A DNA stretch of 64,000 nucleotides from Streptomyces sp. ACA25 (lineage in GTDB: Bacteria; Actinomycetota; Actinomycetes; Streptomycetales; Streptomycetaceae): NCBI RefSeq assembly GCF_028200735.1, contig NZ_JAQKPV010000001.1, positions 496,001-560,000 on the forward strand, given 5' to 3'. The position numbers and the translations under genes were made by a program. Under the pieces are notes generated by a model. It did not search any database and had not been told where the DNA came from. It saw only the letters and a program-made list of their open reading frames with translations. Within the stretch, counting starts at the first letter, position 1. Every line of letters starts with the position of its first letter. Positions 63,130 through 64,000 of the stretch are shown piece by piece.

Positions 63130-63894
63130 CCAGCGCGCTGGACCTCGGGATCGACGCGATCGACACCAGTTTCTACTATCACGCCTTCACCGCCCATACC
63201 GCCCTGGCAAGCATCGGCGGCGATCTCCTTCCCCGCTTCACTATCTCCACCAAGGTTGGCTTCTTCCCGGCGGCCAGCCAGGCCGAACACTCCCTCGATC
63301 CCCAGCGGCTCCGAGCAGCCGTGGAACAGACCAACCGCGACCTGGGCCGCGCTCCGGACGTGGTGTTCCTGCACAACCCGGAAAGCTCGCTCCTCGGCCC
63401 GCCGGGCGCTGCACAGGATGTGCTGGGAGAGGCTTGCACCGTCCTGGAGGCAGCGGCAGAAGCAGGACTGTGCGGGGCCTGGGGCATCTCCTCCTGGGAT
63501 CCCCGCCCGCTCCCCGCGCTCGCGGACGGCACGGTGCCCAGGCCCGGCGTGCTCATGGTCCATGCGGGCTGTTCTAAGCCCTGGCCGCCCGGTGGTGCCT
63601 CGGTGCGGACCAGGTCTGGGGCATGAGTCCCTTTGGCGGCAGCGCCACGGATCCCCTTTGGGGCAAGCTGGACCCGCAGGTGTTCATTCAGACACGGACA
63701 ACGAGCTCCTGGCCGTACAGGCGGCTTTCCGCGCAGCGTACTGGCTACCGAGAGTGGGAAGCATCGCCGTCGGCACAGATGACCCCGCCCACCTGCGGGA
63801 ACTGCGCGACGCCCTGCGGTACCAGGCCGACACCGGCAGCCTCGTCACCTACCGGAAGCTCCTCCGTGAACGATCGACGCGTCAGCCCTTCTGA
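63063..63894 (+). pseudogene. Multiply frameshifted aldo/keto reductase
   Basis: GTG 63063 follows GGAGGACC. Frame one runs RIVLGLHRSRYERRILTSAL, IDAIDTSFYYHAFTAHTALA (catalytic Asp/Tyr region), VVFLHNPESSLLG and CGAWGISSWDPRPL, up to MVHAG near 63570. A second frame (63605-63690) continues ADQVWGMSPFGGSATDPLWG, and a third ends with LAVQAAFRAAYWLPRVGSIA and VGTDDPAHLRELRDALRYQA to the stop at 63894. At least two indels and probably a small deletion separate them. Inactive unless sequencing errors explain the breaks. Confidence 0.75.
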
Positions 63895-64000
63895 AGATCA
63901 TCCGCAACCTGGGCCGCCATGGCACGCGCCGGTGCCAGGCGCGGATCCTCCGGATGCGCGTCCGGGGCCAGGATCTTCGCGCAGACGAACAACGTCATCA
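63882..64000 (-). CDS. 3' end of a gene cut by the right window edge
   Basis: Minus-strand frame, open to the edge, with codons for MTLFVCAKILAPDAHPEDPR and LAPARAMAAQVADDLQKG before the TGA at 63882. Good codon bias. It overlaps the reductase relic by 13 bases. The product cannot be named from 39 codons. Confidence 0.5.
   Translation of the reverse strand, partial: MTLFVCAKILAPDAHPEDPRLAPARAMAAQVADDLQKG

Overview
The window looks like a chromosomal segment of a Streptomyces-type actinomycete. GC content is very high, most genes show strong G/C third-position bias, GTG starts and ATGA/GTGA overlaps are common, and the families present are typical of the group (ROK regulator, MacB-type exporter, DUF3618, form I CO dehydrogenase, TerD). 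No rRNA, tRNA or CRISPR array was recognised. The species cannot be named from the sequence alone.

Layout. (1) 1-9523: one long co-directional block. It holds a PLP enzyme of the cysteine synthase fold (cut by the left edge), a dipeptide epimerase-like enolase, an MFS exporter and a SAM methyltransferase, then, behind a Zur-like palindrome at 4383-4401, a complete peptide/nickel-type ABC importer. The logic (make, export, re-import, with a zinc-type operator) suggests an undescribed metallophore or modified-dipeptide system. (2) 9585-13733: a GNAT gene and a sulfur-stress cluster with a divergent ArsR-rhodanese regulator, an MBL-double rhodanese protein and an MFS permease. (3) 13754-19401: a MacAB-like exporter with a peptidoglycan-binding adaptor, a secreted I36-type protein and two lipoproteins. 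(4) 19747-26249: secretory lipase, spermidine synthase-like protein, Abi_2-type protein, decayed mobile DNA, a GH16-like secreted protein and a small stress operon. (5) 26363-37177: aerobic form I CO dehydrogenase: XdhC-like gene, coxM-S-L, XdhC-YHS fusion, MobA-like gene, coxD, coxG, coxE and a convergent LysR gene. Two matching TTAA-N8-TTAA sites lie upstream of coxM. (6) 37353-46842: GNAT gene, then a sugar catabolic and RbsABC-type operon with a divergent ROK repressor. (7) 46897-52179: small housekeeping and stress genes, a Sel1 protein, and an exonuclease-BRCT-TerD gene interrupted by a frameshift.

(8) 48883-63894 becomes accessory in character: a decayed HNH restriction nuclease, a truncated VapC toxin, an intact PIN toxin with a possible antitoxin, two copies of a roughly 115-base repeat, and a fragment of a possible NTPase. 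These are followed by an intact two-gene unit, a 1525-residue SF1 helicase/PD-(D/E)XK fusion with a co-transcribed partner carrying a possible HEPN-like motif, which faces a divergent NERD-domain nuclease gene. The helicase unit is the strongest candidate for an undescribed defence system. The right edge has a JmjC/cupin-like C-terminal fragment, a multiply frameshifted aldo/keto reductase and the 3' end of a minus-strand gene.

All assignments come from reading the sequence and from remembered family features; no database search was run.
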